Assembly (NCBI GenBank): GCA_963750015.1
Contig: CAVVPU010000227.1
Location: 1 to 64,000 of the forward strand
Source: CAVVNC01 sp963750015
GTDB lineage: Bacteria > Desulfobacterota > Syntrophorhabdia > Syntrophorhabdales > WCHB1-27
DNA length: 64,000 nucleotides
Reading direction: 5' to 3'
Each line of letters opens with the position of its first letter. Position 1 is the first letter of the stretch. Both the position numbers and the translations under genes were made by a program. Below, one piece after another: positions 8,239 through 15,254 of the stretch. The notes under the pieces were generated by a model. That model saw only the letters and a program-made list of their open reading frames with translations. It did no database searches and was not told the DNA's origin.

Positions 8239-8643
8239 ATGGCTGAGCAAACCGATACGCGTCGCGCGGATGAAAAAAAGGCCAATACTTGTTGCGGAGA
8301 GGGCAAGAAGACCCTCGTTGTCGCCTGCTCGGGTGGTTCGAACGCGGGCCAGGTTGCGAACAACGTCATGATCGAGATCGACAGGCACGGCTACGGCGAT
8401 GCCTTCTGCCTCGCCGGGATCGGCGCCGCCCTGTCAGGTTTCATCGAAAGCGCGAAGGCCGGACGTGTTATACTCATCGACGGATGCCCCGTCGCATGCG
8501 GCAAAAAGGCCTTCGAAAAGCACGGGATTGAGCCGGCCAGGTATTTCGTGGTGACTGAGCTCGGCATTGCCAAGAGCCATGATTTTTCGAAACTGGAGAG
8601 GGAGACGAAGGAAGCGATGAATGCCATCATCCCGAACATTTAG
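8239..8643 (+). CDS. DGC-domain putative zinc-binding protein
   Basis: A 134-residue protein with the DGC domain. The core pattern is VVACSGGSNAGQVANNV (Cys30), FCLAGIGA and the name-giving DGCPVACGKK (Cys83, Cys87). An extra CC pair sits at residues 18-19. DGC proteins are small Cys-rich proteins thought to bind zinc, and they often sit beside thioredoxins and metal or sulfur genes. GGAGG lies 5 bases before the ATG. Biochemical function unknown. Confidence 0.75.
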   Translation: MAEQTDTRRADEKKANTCCGEGKKTLVVACSGGSNAGQVANNVMIEIDRHGYGDAFCLAGIGAALSGFIESAKAGRVILIDGCPVACGKKAFEKHGIEPARYFVVTELGIAKSHDFSKLERETKEAMNAIIPNI

Positions 8644-8668
8644 GGGAGGCGATCCGGACAAGGGTAAT

Positions 8669-8811
8669 ATGAAACGATTGATCGTTGCACCGATGATGTG
8701 CGCTGTTGCTCTGTCTATTCCTGCACGACGAAGTGCGCAGCAGTTCCGCCTCTTGGCGGGTACTCGTACGACCAAGCCACCGAGAAAGACGACCAGGGGG
8801 ACAAGAGATGA
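8669..8811 (+). pseudogene. Small lipoprotein-like gene with a frameshift
   Basis: After GGGGAGGCGATCC an ATG at 8669 opens a signal-like N-terminus (MKRLIVAPMMCAVAL). Near 8710 a change to the -1 frame gives YSCTTKCAAVPPLGGYSYDQ and a polar tail ending at a TGA at 8809-8811. Joined, the two halves look like a small lipoprotein or Cys-bearing exported peptide with a lipobox-like YSC. As it stands the frame is broken. Low certainty. Confidence 0.3.
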
Positions 8812-8855
8812 GGGACGCGTTGCGGGCGCTTGAACTAGGTGAGAGAGCAGGAAAC

Positions 8856-9290
8856 ATGACAACCGCGCATCATGAGAAATGCATTCTTTGGATAGCGGTT
8901 TTGGCAATTTCCGTGACTCTTCTTTTGTCGCCTTCCCTCGCTCAGTCCAACGCTCCGGCGGCGGGAAACACGACTCGAACGGCCCTCCCGCGCATCGTCG
9001 ATCTCGGCAGAAACCAGTGCATGCCGTGCAAGATGATGGCGTCTACGCTGGAGGAGCTGAAACGCGAGTACGCGGGCATTGTCGACATCGAGTACATTAA
9101 CATAGCCGAAAACCCCGACGTCATGAAGAAACTGGGCTTGCCCGTCCGGGCGGTGCCGTTCCAGATATTCTACGACGCCTTGGGGAAGATCGTGAAGCGC
9201 CATTACGGGTATATGTCCAAAGAAGAGATACTCAGGGCATTCAAGGACCTCGGCTTCGACCGAAAGAGGTCGCAATCCACGGGACGGTAA
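8856..9290 (+). CDS. Exported thioredoxin-like protein
   Basis: A 144-residue protein with a hydrophobic export signal (LWIAVLAISVTLLLSPSLAQ, residues 11-30) and a thioredoxin domain whose active site is QCMPCKM (Cys55, Cys58). The PVRAVPFQIFYDALGK region near residue 105 carries the cis-proline. It resembles the second exported thioredoxin 1.6 kb downstream and is presumably kept reduced by the CcdA-like membrane protein of the same cluster. The start is set at the ATG before the signal peptide; the ribosome site is weak. Confidence 0.78.
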   Translation: MTTAHHEKCILWIAVLAISVTLLLSPSLAQSNAPAAGNTTRTALPRIVDLGRNQCMPCKMMASTLEELKREYAGIVDIEYINIAENPDVMKKLGLPVRAVPFQIFYDALGKIVKRHYGYMSKEEILRAFKDLGFDRKRSQSTGR

Positions 9291-9318
9291 GATCCATGGA
9301 CGGAGGAGGCGAACGGCT

Positions 9319-9468
9319 ATGGTGGTCAAGGAAGTCGTCATGAAGCTCGGGCCGGAAGAGACGCTTCGCCTGACGAGGATTCTTCTCGACGAAGACAAAG
9401 ACGAGGCTATGTTGTTCTTGAAGGAATGCCTGAGGCCGCAACTCGACAAAGCGACGAGGGACCATTGA
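9319..9468 (+). CDS. 49-residue acidic helical protein
   Basis: GGAGGAGG precedes an ATG at 9319, followed by 49 codons and a TGA at 9466-9468. The sequence starts MVVKEVVMKLGPEETLRL, has an acidic ILLDEDKDEAMLFLKECL helix, and carries one Cys. It is compact and has good codon character. Similar tiny proteins occur next to thioredoxin-permease clusters, but I cannot name a family. It may be a regulatory or partner peptide. Confidence 0.55.
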   Translation: MVVKEVVMKLGPEETLRLTRILLDEDKDEAMLFLKECLRPQLDKATRDH

Positions 9469-9469
9469 G

Positions 9470-9507
9470 TGCCTGTCTTCGAGGCTTCGTATAAGCCTCG
9501 TCAGGCA
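9470..9507 (+). promoter_or_regulatory. Two-tier hairpin between small genes
   Basis: Inner stem CGAGGCTT/AAGCCTCG (9480-9487 with 9493-9500, 5-base loop) and outer stem TGCCTG/CAGGCA (9470-9475 with 9502-9507) form one long hairpin right after a stop codon. No T-run follows, so it is more likely an mRNA processing or stability element than a terminator. Confidence 0.5.
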
Positions 9508-9563
9508 GACGGCTTCGAGGAAGGGCACGGTTCTGCCGGCAACGGCGCGAGGGAGAACGAACA

Positions 9564-9665
9564 ATGAAGCGTCTTACTAAGACGCCATTTGACAGGATGA
9601 AGGACGATCAAGCAACCCCGCCCGGGTGTGCCTGCCATCTTTGGAAAGAAGGGGCCGCATGTTGA
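9564..9665 (+). CDS. 33-residue peptide coupled to the MtrA homologue
   Basis: GGGAGAACGAACA precedes an ATG at 9564. The short frame ends TGT TGA, and that TGA overlaps the start of the mtrA-like gene (ATGTTGA). The peptide has three Cys (GCACHLWKEGAAC), which could bind metal. Leader-peptide or translational-coupling roles are possible. No family recognised. Confidence 0.35.
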   Translation: MKRLTKTPFDRMKDDQATPPGCACHLWKEGAAC

Positions 9666-10339
9666 AGGTGAACCCCCATCCCGATTATCCGCCTGAAGAG
9701 GGCCGGTACGTCAGGGGCAACGACTTCTCCCCGGTCGCCGTCGCTATCATCCTCAACTGTGATGCCGAGAGGATTCCGCCTGAGATCGAATCGCTTGTCA
9801 GAGCCGGCGTCGAAGCCGGGACTGCCCTTTCGGGAACGGTCCAGACGGAAAACATCGGTTTCGAAAAGATGATCTGCAATATCGTCGCAAATCGGAATAT
9901 CCGGTACCTCATCGTTGGCGGTCCCGAGTCGGAAGGCCACCTGACCGGGGAGGCGCTTAAGGCCCTTCTCCAAAATGGTATCGATGAAAAGAAACGAATA
10001 ATTGGAACGGAGGCGCCTCACCCGATTCTTTTCAATGTGCCGATTGAGCTGGTAGAACGATTCCGCAAACAGCTCACGCCTATCGATCTCCAGTTTGAGG
10101 ACAGCCCTGATGTGATCCGTCGGGCTGTGTGGTCGTGTTACCAGGAAGACTTCGTCGACTTTCGGGGCGTGCTTCTGCGTGACCCCGGCGCCTATCCGGA
10201 ACCCCCCTTGAGCGGTACGCTGACGTGGAGAGTGTTTCAACCCTGGGCCGAACCAGAGGATGAAAAGGAGCGCGAGGCGTTGAGAAGGCAACAAGAATTG
10301 ATTGAAAGGCTCAAACGCAGAGCAAAGAAATCAGATTAG
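9659..10339 (+). CDS. mtrA: MtrA-like corrinoid methyl-carrier protein, soluble
   Basis: A 226-residue protein that matches MtrA, the cobamide-binding subunit of tetrahydromethanopterin S-methyltransferase. Conserved blocks visible are QTENIGFEKMICNIVAN (62-78), IRYLIVGGPESEGHLTG (81-97), the KRIIGTEAPHP stretch and VELVERFRKQL-type helix. His94 in SEGHLTG aligns with the histidine (His84 in Methanothermobacter marburgensis) that ligates cobalt. The archaeal C-terminal membrane anchor is missing and replaced by a charged helix (EREALRRQQELIERLKRR), so it is probably cytoplasmic. No other Mtr subunit is nearby. It sits between exported thioredoxins and near a CcdA-like protein, an unusual setting. 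A methyl donor or acceptor cannot be named from sequence alone. Confidence 0.85.
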   Translation: MLKVNPHPDYPPEEGRYVRGNDFSPVAVAIILNCDAERIPPEIESLVRAGVEAGTALSGTVQTENIGFEKMICNIVANRNIRYLIVGGPESEGHLTGEALKALLQNGIDEKKRIIGTEAPHPILFNVPIELVERFRKQLTPIDLQFEDSPDVIRRAVWSCYQEDFVDFRGVLLRDPGAYPEPPLSGTLTWRVFQPWAEPEDEKEREALRRQQELIERLKRRAKKSD

Positions 10340-10468
10340 GGGAGGAGTAGGGCTTGGTCCGATCACGAAGAGGTGCGTTGACGTGATCATGATCTGCGCA
10401 CGGGGAGTGGCCGCTCTCGGCTCCAGCAGCGGTAAAGATCAAAACCACAAGAATAGGGAGAGTATTTA

Positions 10469-10903
10469 GTGAAAGAGCATCAATTATCAAAGGCTATTCT
10501 GCGAAGAGGTTTCGCCGTTGCCTGCATCCTCCTTGTGTCAACCGCAATCGTGGCGGGTGCGGCCTCTTCGAAGGAGCCGACACCAGGTGCGGCGCCCGTT
10601 CTCCAAAGTTTGCCCCTCCTCGTCGACGTCGGCGCGGATCGGTGCGTCCCCTGCAAAATGATGGGCCCCATCCTGGAAGAATTGAAAAAGGGGTACGCGG
10701 GCGTTCTCGAGGTCAGGTTTGTCGATGCATGGAAGAAGCCGGAAGAGGCCAATAAGTATCGCGTGAGGGGCATACCGACGCAGATCTTCTACGACGCTTC
10801 CGGCAAGGAACTGGGCCGGCACATGGGTTTCATAGGGAAGGAAGACATCCTCAAGGGATTTGAGCAGTTGGGGGTAACCCTCAAGAAGCCGGCGGGGAAG
10901 TAG
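10469..10903 (+). CDS. Exported thioredoxin-like protein, second copy
   Basis: A 144-residue paralogue of the exported thioredoxin upstream, starting at a GTG preceded by AGGGAGAG. Signal segment GFAVACILLVSTAIVAGAASS (14-34), active site RCVPCKMM (Cys59, Cys62), and GIPTQIFYDASGKELGRHMGF with the cis-proline. It lies directly upstream of the CcdA-like gene, the expected donor of electrons across the membrane. Confidence 0.8.
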   Translation: MKEHQLSKAILRRGFAVACILLVSTAIVAGAASSKEPTPGAAPVLQSLPLLVDVGADRCVPCKMMGPILEELKKGYAGVLEVRFVDAWKKPEEANKYRVRGIPTQIFYDASGKELGRHMGFIGKEDILKGFEQLGVTLKKPAGK

Positions 10904-10931
10904 AGAGGATTCCCGCCGGAGGCAACGTCGG

Positions 10932-11633
10932 ATGATCGAACAAATCTTCGTCTTTCTGAGCAACGCGGTACACGGCACCCCGCTCATCGCCATTGCCGCT
11001 TCCGTTCTCTGGGGTGTCATGAGCATTCTCCTGAGTCCCTGCCATCTGTCGAGCATACCGCTGATCGTGGGCTTTATCGATAAGCAAGGGCCGATATCGA
11101 CGAAGCGCGCCTTCTTCGTGTCGACGCTCTTTGCGGTAGGGATCCTCGTCTCTATCGCCTTCGTCGGCGCTGCTACATCCGCTGCCGGGCGAATGATGGG
11201 CGATGTGGGACGTTACGGCAACTACCTGGTAGCCGTCGTCTTCCTTCTCGTGGGGCTTCACCTTATCGGCATCATCCCCATGCCCTGGTCGGGGCTTTCG
11301 AACATCCCGGTCAAACGCAAGGGGCTCGTGCCTGCCTTCGTCCTCGGGCTGGTTTTCGGAATCGCCCTCGGTCCTTGCACGTTTGCCTACATGGCCCCCA
11401 TCCTCTCCATCGCGTTCTCTCTCGCGGGGGCAAGCGTTCTGTATGGCTTCCTCTTAATGATCATGTATGGCGTAGGGCATTGCTCGGTCATCGTTGTAGC
11501 CGGCACCTTCACAGAGGTCGTGCAACGCTACCTGAATTGGAACGAGCGATCGGCGGGAGCGACGATCGTCAAGGCCGTGTGCGGAGTCCTCGTGATCCTG
11601 GGGGGAGCATATCTGATCTATACCGCACCGTAA
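10932..11633 (+). CDS. CcdA/DsbD-type transmembrane thiol electron carrier
   Basis: A 233-residue protein with six hydrophobic segments. The two conserved cysteine loops are present: LSPCHLSSIP (Cys37) in the first helix pair and ALGPCTFAYMAP (about residue 149) in the second, the internal repeat that defines CcdA. It passes electrons from cytoplasmic thioredoxin to exported thioredoxins. Here the cytoplasmic (four small proteins) and exported (two) partners are both encoded in the preceding 5 kb. GGAGG precedes the ATG. Confidence 0.88.
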   Translation: MIEQIFVFLSNAVHGTPLIAIAASVLWGVMSILLSPCHLSSIPLIVGFIDKQGPISTKRAFFVSTLFAVGILVSIAFVGAATSAAGRMMGDVGRYGNYLVAVVFLLVGLHLIGIIPMPWSGLSNIPVKRKGLVPAFVLGLVFGIALGPCTFAYMAPILSIAFSLAGASVLYGFLLMIMYGVGHCSVIVVAGTFTEVVQRYLNWNERSAGATIVKAVCGVLVILGGAYLIYTAP

Positions 11634-11703
11634 ATGAGTCGGTGAGGGCGGTGAATTCGAGTGAAACAGAAGGACAAAAGAACCATAGAAGACAAGGGCG
11701 GAA

Positions 11704-12525
11704 ATGACCGAGATGGGGCTTAGAGGCAAAGTGGACCGGGATGGGCGCCTCGTTCTGGATCCGGAAGATACGCGACGGCATGGGCTGGCCCCGGGCGCGG
11801 AGTTCTTTGTCGAGAGCAGCCCGGATGGCCTGGTGGTGGTGAGGCCCGCACCCGAGGGCTACTATTTTCCCGAGCATGTCTCCATCGGCGTAGTCTTCGT
11901 GGCGATGAAACGGAACGTCGCCGACCTCGCCCTGGTGGTATCTTTGGGCGAACGGTTCGGCGCTACCCGCTTTCTGGTCACCAACGTCCTTCCCTACAGC
12001 AAAGATATGTGCGCCGAAGCCCTTTACGCCGGTTCGCTCAACCGAACGGGCTTCAGGTCCCCCTTCTTCCGCGTGACGCTGCCCCTGATCGACCGGAACG
12101 AGGTGAGTACCGAAGCCATTCGGGAAATCGCTAGCCTCTACGACTTCACTTGGCCCGTCGGCAGTCGCGCGGGGTCACAAAATCACTGCCCCTTCATCCG
12201 GAAAGGAGCCACCGTGGTAAACCGGGAGGGAAACGTGAGCCCCTGCCTTTCACTCATGTACGACACCGAAAGATACGGTGTCGACCGGCGAGAGCGTCTC
12301 ACCAGAAGGTACAGCATCGGGAATGTTTCGGAGAACACGTTGAAGGAACTGTGGGATGTTCCTGAGTATGTCGCTTTCCGGGAGAGAGTGCAGACATTCG
12401 ACTTTCCGCCATGTACTCATTGCGAGTGCCAGCTCTCCGAGACAAACGAGGAAGATTGCTTCGGCAATTCTTTTCCTACTTGTGGCGGATGTTTGTGGGC
12501 GCAAGGCATTGTTCAATGCCCGTAA
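11704..12525 (+). CDS. Radical SAM/SPASM maturase remnant, radical SAM core deleted
   Basis: A 273-residue protein with an AbrB-like N-terminus (GKVDRDGRLVLDPEDTRRHGLAPGAEF) followed directly by a middle-to-C-terminal part that resembles the radical SAM maturases of tungsten aldehyde ferredoxin oxidoreductases: GVVFVAMKRNVADL, VTNVLPYSKDMCAEALY, a SPASM region (VSPCLSLMY) and the final Cys-rich CTHCEC...CFGNSFPTCGGCLWA. The segment that should hold the CxxxCxxC cluster is missing; the join lies near residue 57, in frame. It should not be able to perform radical chemistry, so it is probably a dead gene with an intact frame, unless it keeps a scaffold role. No aldehyde oxidoreductase gene is present next to it. 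Confidence 0.7.
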   Translation: MTEMGLRGKVDRDGRLVLDPEDTRRHGLAPGAEFFVESSPDGLVVVRPAPEGYYFPEHVSIGVVFVAMKRNVADLALVVSLGERFGATRFLVTNVLPYSKDMCAEALYAGSLNRTGFRSPFFRVTLPLIDRNEVSTEAIREIASLYDFTWPVGSRAGSQNHCPFIRKGATVVNREGNVSPCLSLMYDTERYGVDRRERLTRRYSIGNVSENTLKELWDVPEYVAFRERVQTFDFPPCTHCECQLSETNEEDCFGNSFPTCGGCLWAQGIVQCP

Positions 12526-12754
12526 TATGGAGTACTACACGGCGGCGAGCTGTGCGGAGCGGACATCCGTTGCGGCAGTCCGACGGATGGACGGGGCGTA
12601 GCCGACTATTCCTGGACGGCTTGCTGGACCGGCAAAGAAACAGCTAAGGAGGTTCAATATGTCGGAAAATGAGGAGGATCTGTTACGGCATGAAGAGCAT
12701 GGCTGAGGGGCAGGGTGAATCCCTGAGCCGCCAACCGTTGGTTGGCGCGTACTG

Positions 12755-12985
12755 AGATTTGTCGATGATACGGAGGTCCGTGTTAAGGGCCTTGACGAAA
12801 TACTGGCCGACCTTTACGCCCAAGGCAAACAGGCGAATGACGAGACCGTCGGAGAGATCATTGATAGGTTGGAAGCCAAAAAGAACTATATCCCCTCTTC
12901 TGACCGTGCCCGTAGAGAGTACGCATATGCCCTGCTGAAGGAGTACAGAAAGTATGTAGCCGACCATAAAGATCGCAACCCATAG
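12755..12985 (+). pseudogene. Remnant of a small tungsten-enzyme-associated protein
   Basis: An open frame without a usable start encodes about 76 coherent residues: RFVDDTEVRVKGLDEILADL, then ETVGEIIDRLEAKKNYIPSS and RREYAYALLKEYRKYV, stop at 12983. I associate this type with loci for tungsten aldehyde oxidoreductases, which agrees with the maturase remnant just upstream, but that is from memory. Upstream in the same frame are TGA codons at 12704 and 12716, and a ribosome site plus ATG at 12659 that gives only 15 codons, so the 5' end is lost or scrambled. Confidence 0.45.
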
Positions 12986-13160
12986 AGACACGCCTCTCGA
13001 GTTGGCCGGAATGAAGAAACACCTCATTCGGGGACTCACGAAAGCCCCGGACCCCTCCCTTGCGTCGAGAAAGGGTCCGGCAGTCTCCCATCCCCTCCGC
13101 CGCCGTTTGGTACGTCTCCCGATAAACTTCGTGGAATGTCTTCACTCTTTCATCTGGCAA

Positions 13161-13950
13161 GTGCGCCATGACGTGGTGCATTTCATATACATGCATTACT
13201 TGCTCGTTCTCGACCGGCACGAGATGTGCCCTGTACCGATAAGGAGATCGGGCAGAAGGGGTCCGTGAAGCTCTGCCGTGTTCCGGCGGCTGGGGTTACC
13301 ATTAGCAGAACGGACTGAAATGTACCCAACGGAGGCCATCACCTCCGGGTCGGGCTACCGAGGGATGTATGGTGAGACAACGAATCTGTGGTGGAAGCCT
13401 CTGTATTTATGAAAGACCTCTCTTCTTAGTGTGATGGCACGAGAGGAATGCGGTGCGATCCGGGTGGGGTTTGCCATCTCACCTGGAAGATACGAATAAG
13501 CCCGTATCTGGGATAGACCTACTCCTTTTGTCTCTCCTCAGAGCCGCCAGGGGTAAAGCAGGCACCTAACCATCCAAAGAGTTGAGGACGGGAACATGGG
13601 AACCGCATCGTGTCCGCCTGTAATTACAGGCTATCCGTGGAGACCGGGGAAGGACATGGATCGGGGCGGAGCCCTCGTAATAGTCCGAGGACGGGAAAGC
13701 CGTCCACATGGCGAAGGGGGGCAGGAGGCTAAGGCGTTTTGAAGCCGGGGGAATACTTTGTGTACACAAAGCAAGGGCCATCACGGTCCTGTCCCCAGCG
13801 TGCAGAGAGACGTTCTTAAGCGGTGTAGCTTGAGGCAGGCCGTGGCCTCTGGAGAGCCGGATACATAGGGAAACGTGTACGTCCGGTTCGGTGAGGGGCT
13901 GCGGGAAACCGATGGCCGTGAGGTCACACGGCGCCCGTAGTCTACTCTAC
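13161..13950 (+). mobile_element. ORF-less group II intron
   Basis: The 5' end GTGCGCC fits the group II consensus GUGYG. Domain III/IV-type sequence is seen at 13660-13720 (GTAATAGTCCGAG...GGGAAAGCC...ACATGGCGAAGG). Domain V is at 13854-13889 (GAGCCGGATACA...GTCCGGTTC) with the AGC triad at 13855-13857. Domain VI and a CTACTCTAC end follow, giving a 3' end near 13950. Exon pairing supports the 5' site: intron ATGAAAG (13409-13415) is complementary to exon CTTTCAT (13147-13153), and intron TTGCCA (13471-13476) to exon TGGCAA (13155-13160), the EBS2/IBS2 and EBS1/IBS1 order. Domain IV is short, with no reverse transcriptase, so mobility would need a maturase in trans. The 3' end is accurate to a few bases. 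Confidence 0.8.
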
Positions 13951-14053
13951 TATTCATTGTTCTCAACCGTGACTATAGTGAAGAGTTGGTGTACTGCTGA
14001 ATAAGCAATGACTAAGAGAAGTTACGTATAGCACCTACGAGTCTTCATCCTCG

Positions 14054-14401
14054 ATGTCTCACGGGAATTACGGAATGCTGCTGGTAAAGTTTACTATGAT
14101 TGAAGGTCACCCACCGCACGGCGCAGGCAGGAGCACTTTTGAGCTCGTGGACCTCGACCGGACCGTTGACGCCCTATCGCTCACCCCTTCGAGAGTGTAT
14201 CTCGATTGTGGATGTGGAAGAGGCAATTTTTCGGTCGCTGAACCAAGAGCCGTCAGGTCGGGGGCTCGTAACAGTGTCAAGGAAATAATTTTGGTCTGGC
14301 CGGCTTATCTCGATCAGGACCCTATCCGATGGGACAGGTACACGGGAAGAAAGTTCTTTGAACAAAACCAAGTTTCAATCGTCCTATTGTTGGAGAGGTG
14401 A
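14054..14401 (+). pseudogene. Truncated SAM-dependent methyltransferase
   Basis: The first 60 codons look like the start of a class I methyltransferase: HPPHGAGRSTFELVDLDRTVDAL then VYLDCGCGRGNFSV, the SAM-binding motif I. After GNFSVAEP the family signal disappears, and the frame closes at 115 residues, about half the normal size, with no later motifs. I read it as a 3'-truncated or frameshifted relic. Confidence 0.45.
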
Positions 14402-14654
14402 CTGCCACGTGCTTTGATTACCTCTCGGGCGGCCGGGTCGGGACTCGTGGGAATGCAAGAAAGCGGGTGAAAGCTTGATTTCAGAGATGGGGCTCTTAAG
14501 GGAACAAAAAGTCCTGGAGTAAAGAGGCCTGACGGTCGATCCGAGTGCCACCCACAGGGCTTGTCTCAGATAAGAAGAGAGTTCTTCGCAGCTCCATGAA
14601 TCACACGCGCTTGAACCTTTACTCTCTCATATTGCCATTCCCTTACGTCTGATC

Positions 14655-15170
14655 TCAGCCAGGCGGATCGCTCGTTTCGGCCATCTTCCGTGCAGACCGT
14701 CTGATTGCCCATTCGGATAACTCTTCCAGCGTGCCAAAACGAAGGGCTTCAGCAGGACAGGTTGCGACACAAGCGGGTTCCTTTCCCTGGGCGACCAGAT
14801 CCACGCACAGGTCGCACTTCTGCATCTTTCTGTCGGTGCCAAACTGAGGAACGCCAAAGGGGCAGGCCATGAGGCAGAGATGACAGCCGAAACATTTCTC
14901 TTGATCCACCACCACAATCCCATCTTCAGGTCGTTTCCTGATGGCACCCCGTGGACATACCCCTGCGCACGGGGGGTTCCCGCAGTGCAGACAGGCAAAG
15001 GAGATGCCCCTGCTCATGACCATTGGGAAGGAACCGTTCCAAACGGCCACGACCCTTCTCCATTTGACGCCCCATTCGACGCGATGCAAGGCCTTACAAG
15101 CTACCTCGCAGGCGTGGCACTGCACGCATCTGTCCGGATCGAAATCGAAGCCATATTGTTTTGCCGTCAT
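14655..15170 (-). CDS. 4Fe-4S electron-transfer subunit of the molybdopterin enzyme
   Basis: A 171-residue ferredoxin-like protein of the DmsB/PhsB/NrfC type. Four cysteine clusters are visible: CVQCHACEVAC (from about residue 17), CLHCGNPPCAGVC, CFGCHLCLMAC, and CDLCVDLVAQGKEPACVATC. This arrangement binds up to four clusters that wire a bis-MGD subunit to an electron donor or acceptor. It follows the catalytic gene by 84 bases in the same orientation. No membrane anchor subunit or signal peptide is present, so the complex is probably cytoplasmic and soluble. I choose the ATG at 15170 over an upstream TTG. Confidence 0.85.
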   Translation of the reverse strand: MTAKQYGFDFDPDRCVQCHACEVACKALHRVEWGVKWRRVVAVWNGSFPMVMSRGISFACLHCGNPPCAGVCPRGAIRKRPEDGIVVVDQEKCFGCHLCLMACPFGVPQFGTDRKMQKCDLCVDLVAQGKEPACVATCPAEALRFGTLEELSEWAIRRSARKMAETSDPPG

Positions 15171-15254
15171 AGATACCTCGCGCAATCTCTGCCATGCCCA
15201 TTCGACGTGCCGCTTAGTGGGCCTTCTCTTCGGATGCTTTTTTTGCCAATCCCT

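Noticed and set aside
10382..10468. 28-codon frame before the second exported thioredoxin
   Set aside because: It has no ribosome site and no protein-like features; its stop abuts the next start by chance.
12858..13220. Minus-strand frame with a protein-like start (HVYEMHHVMAHLPDERVKTF)
   Set aside because: It spans the 5' splice site of the group II intron, which is supported by EBS/IBS pairing. A gene across that border would be coincidental.
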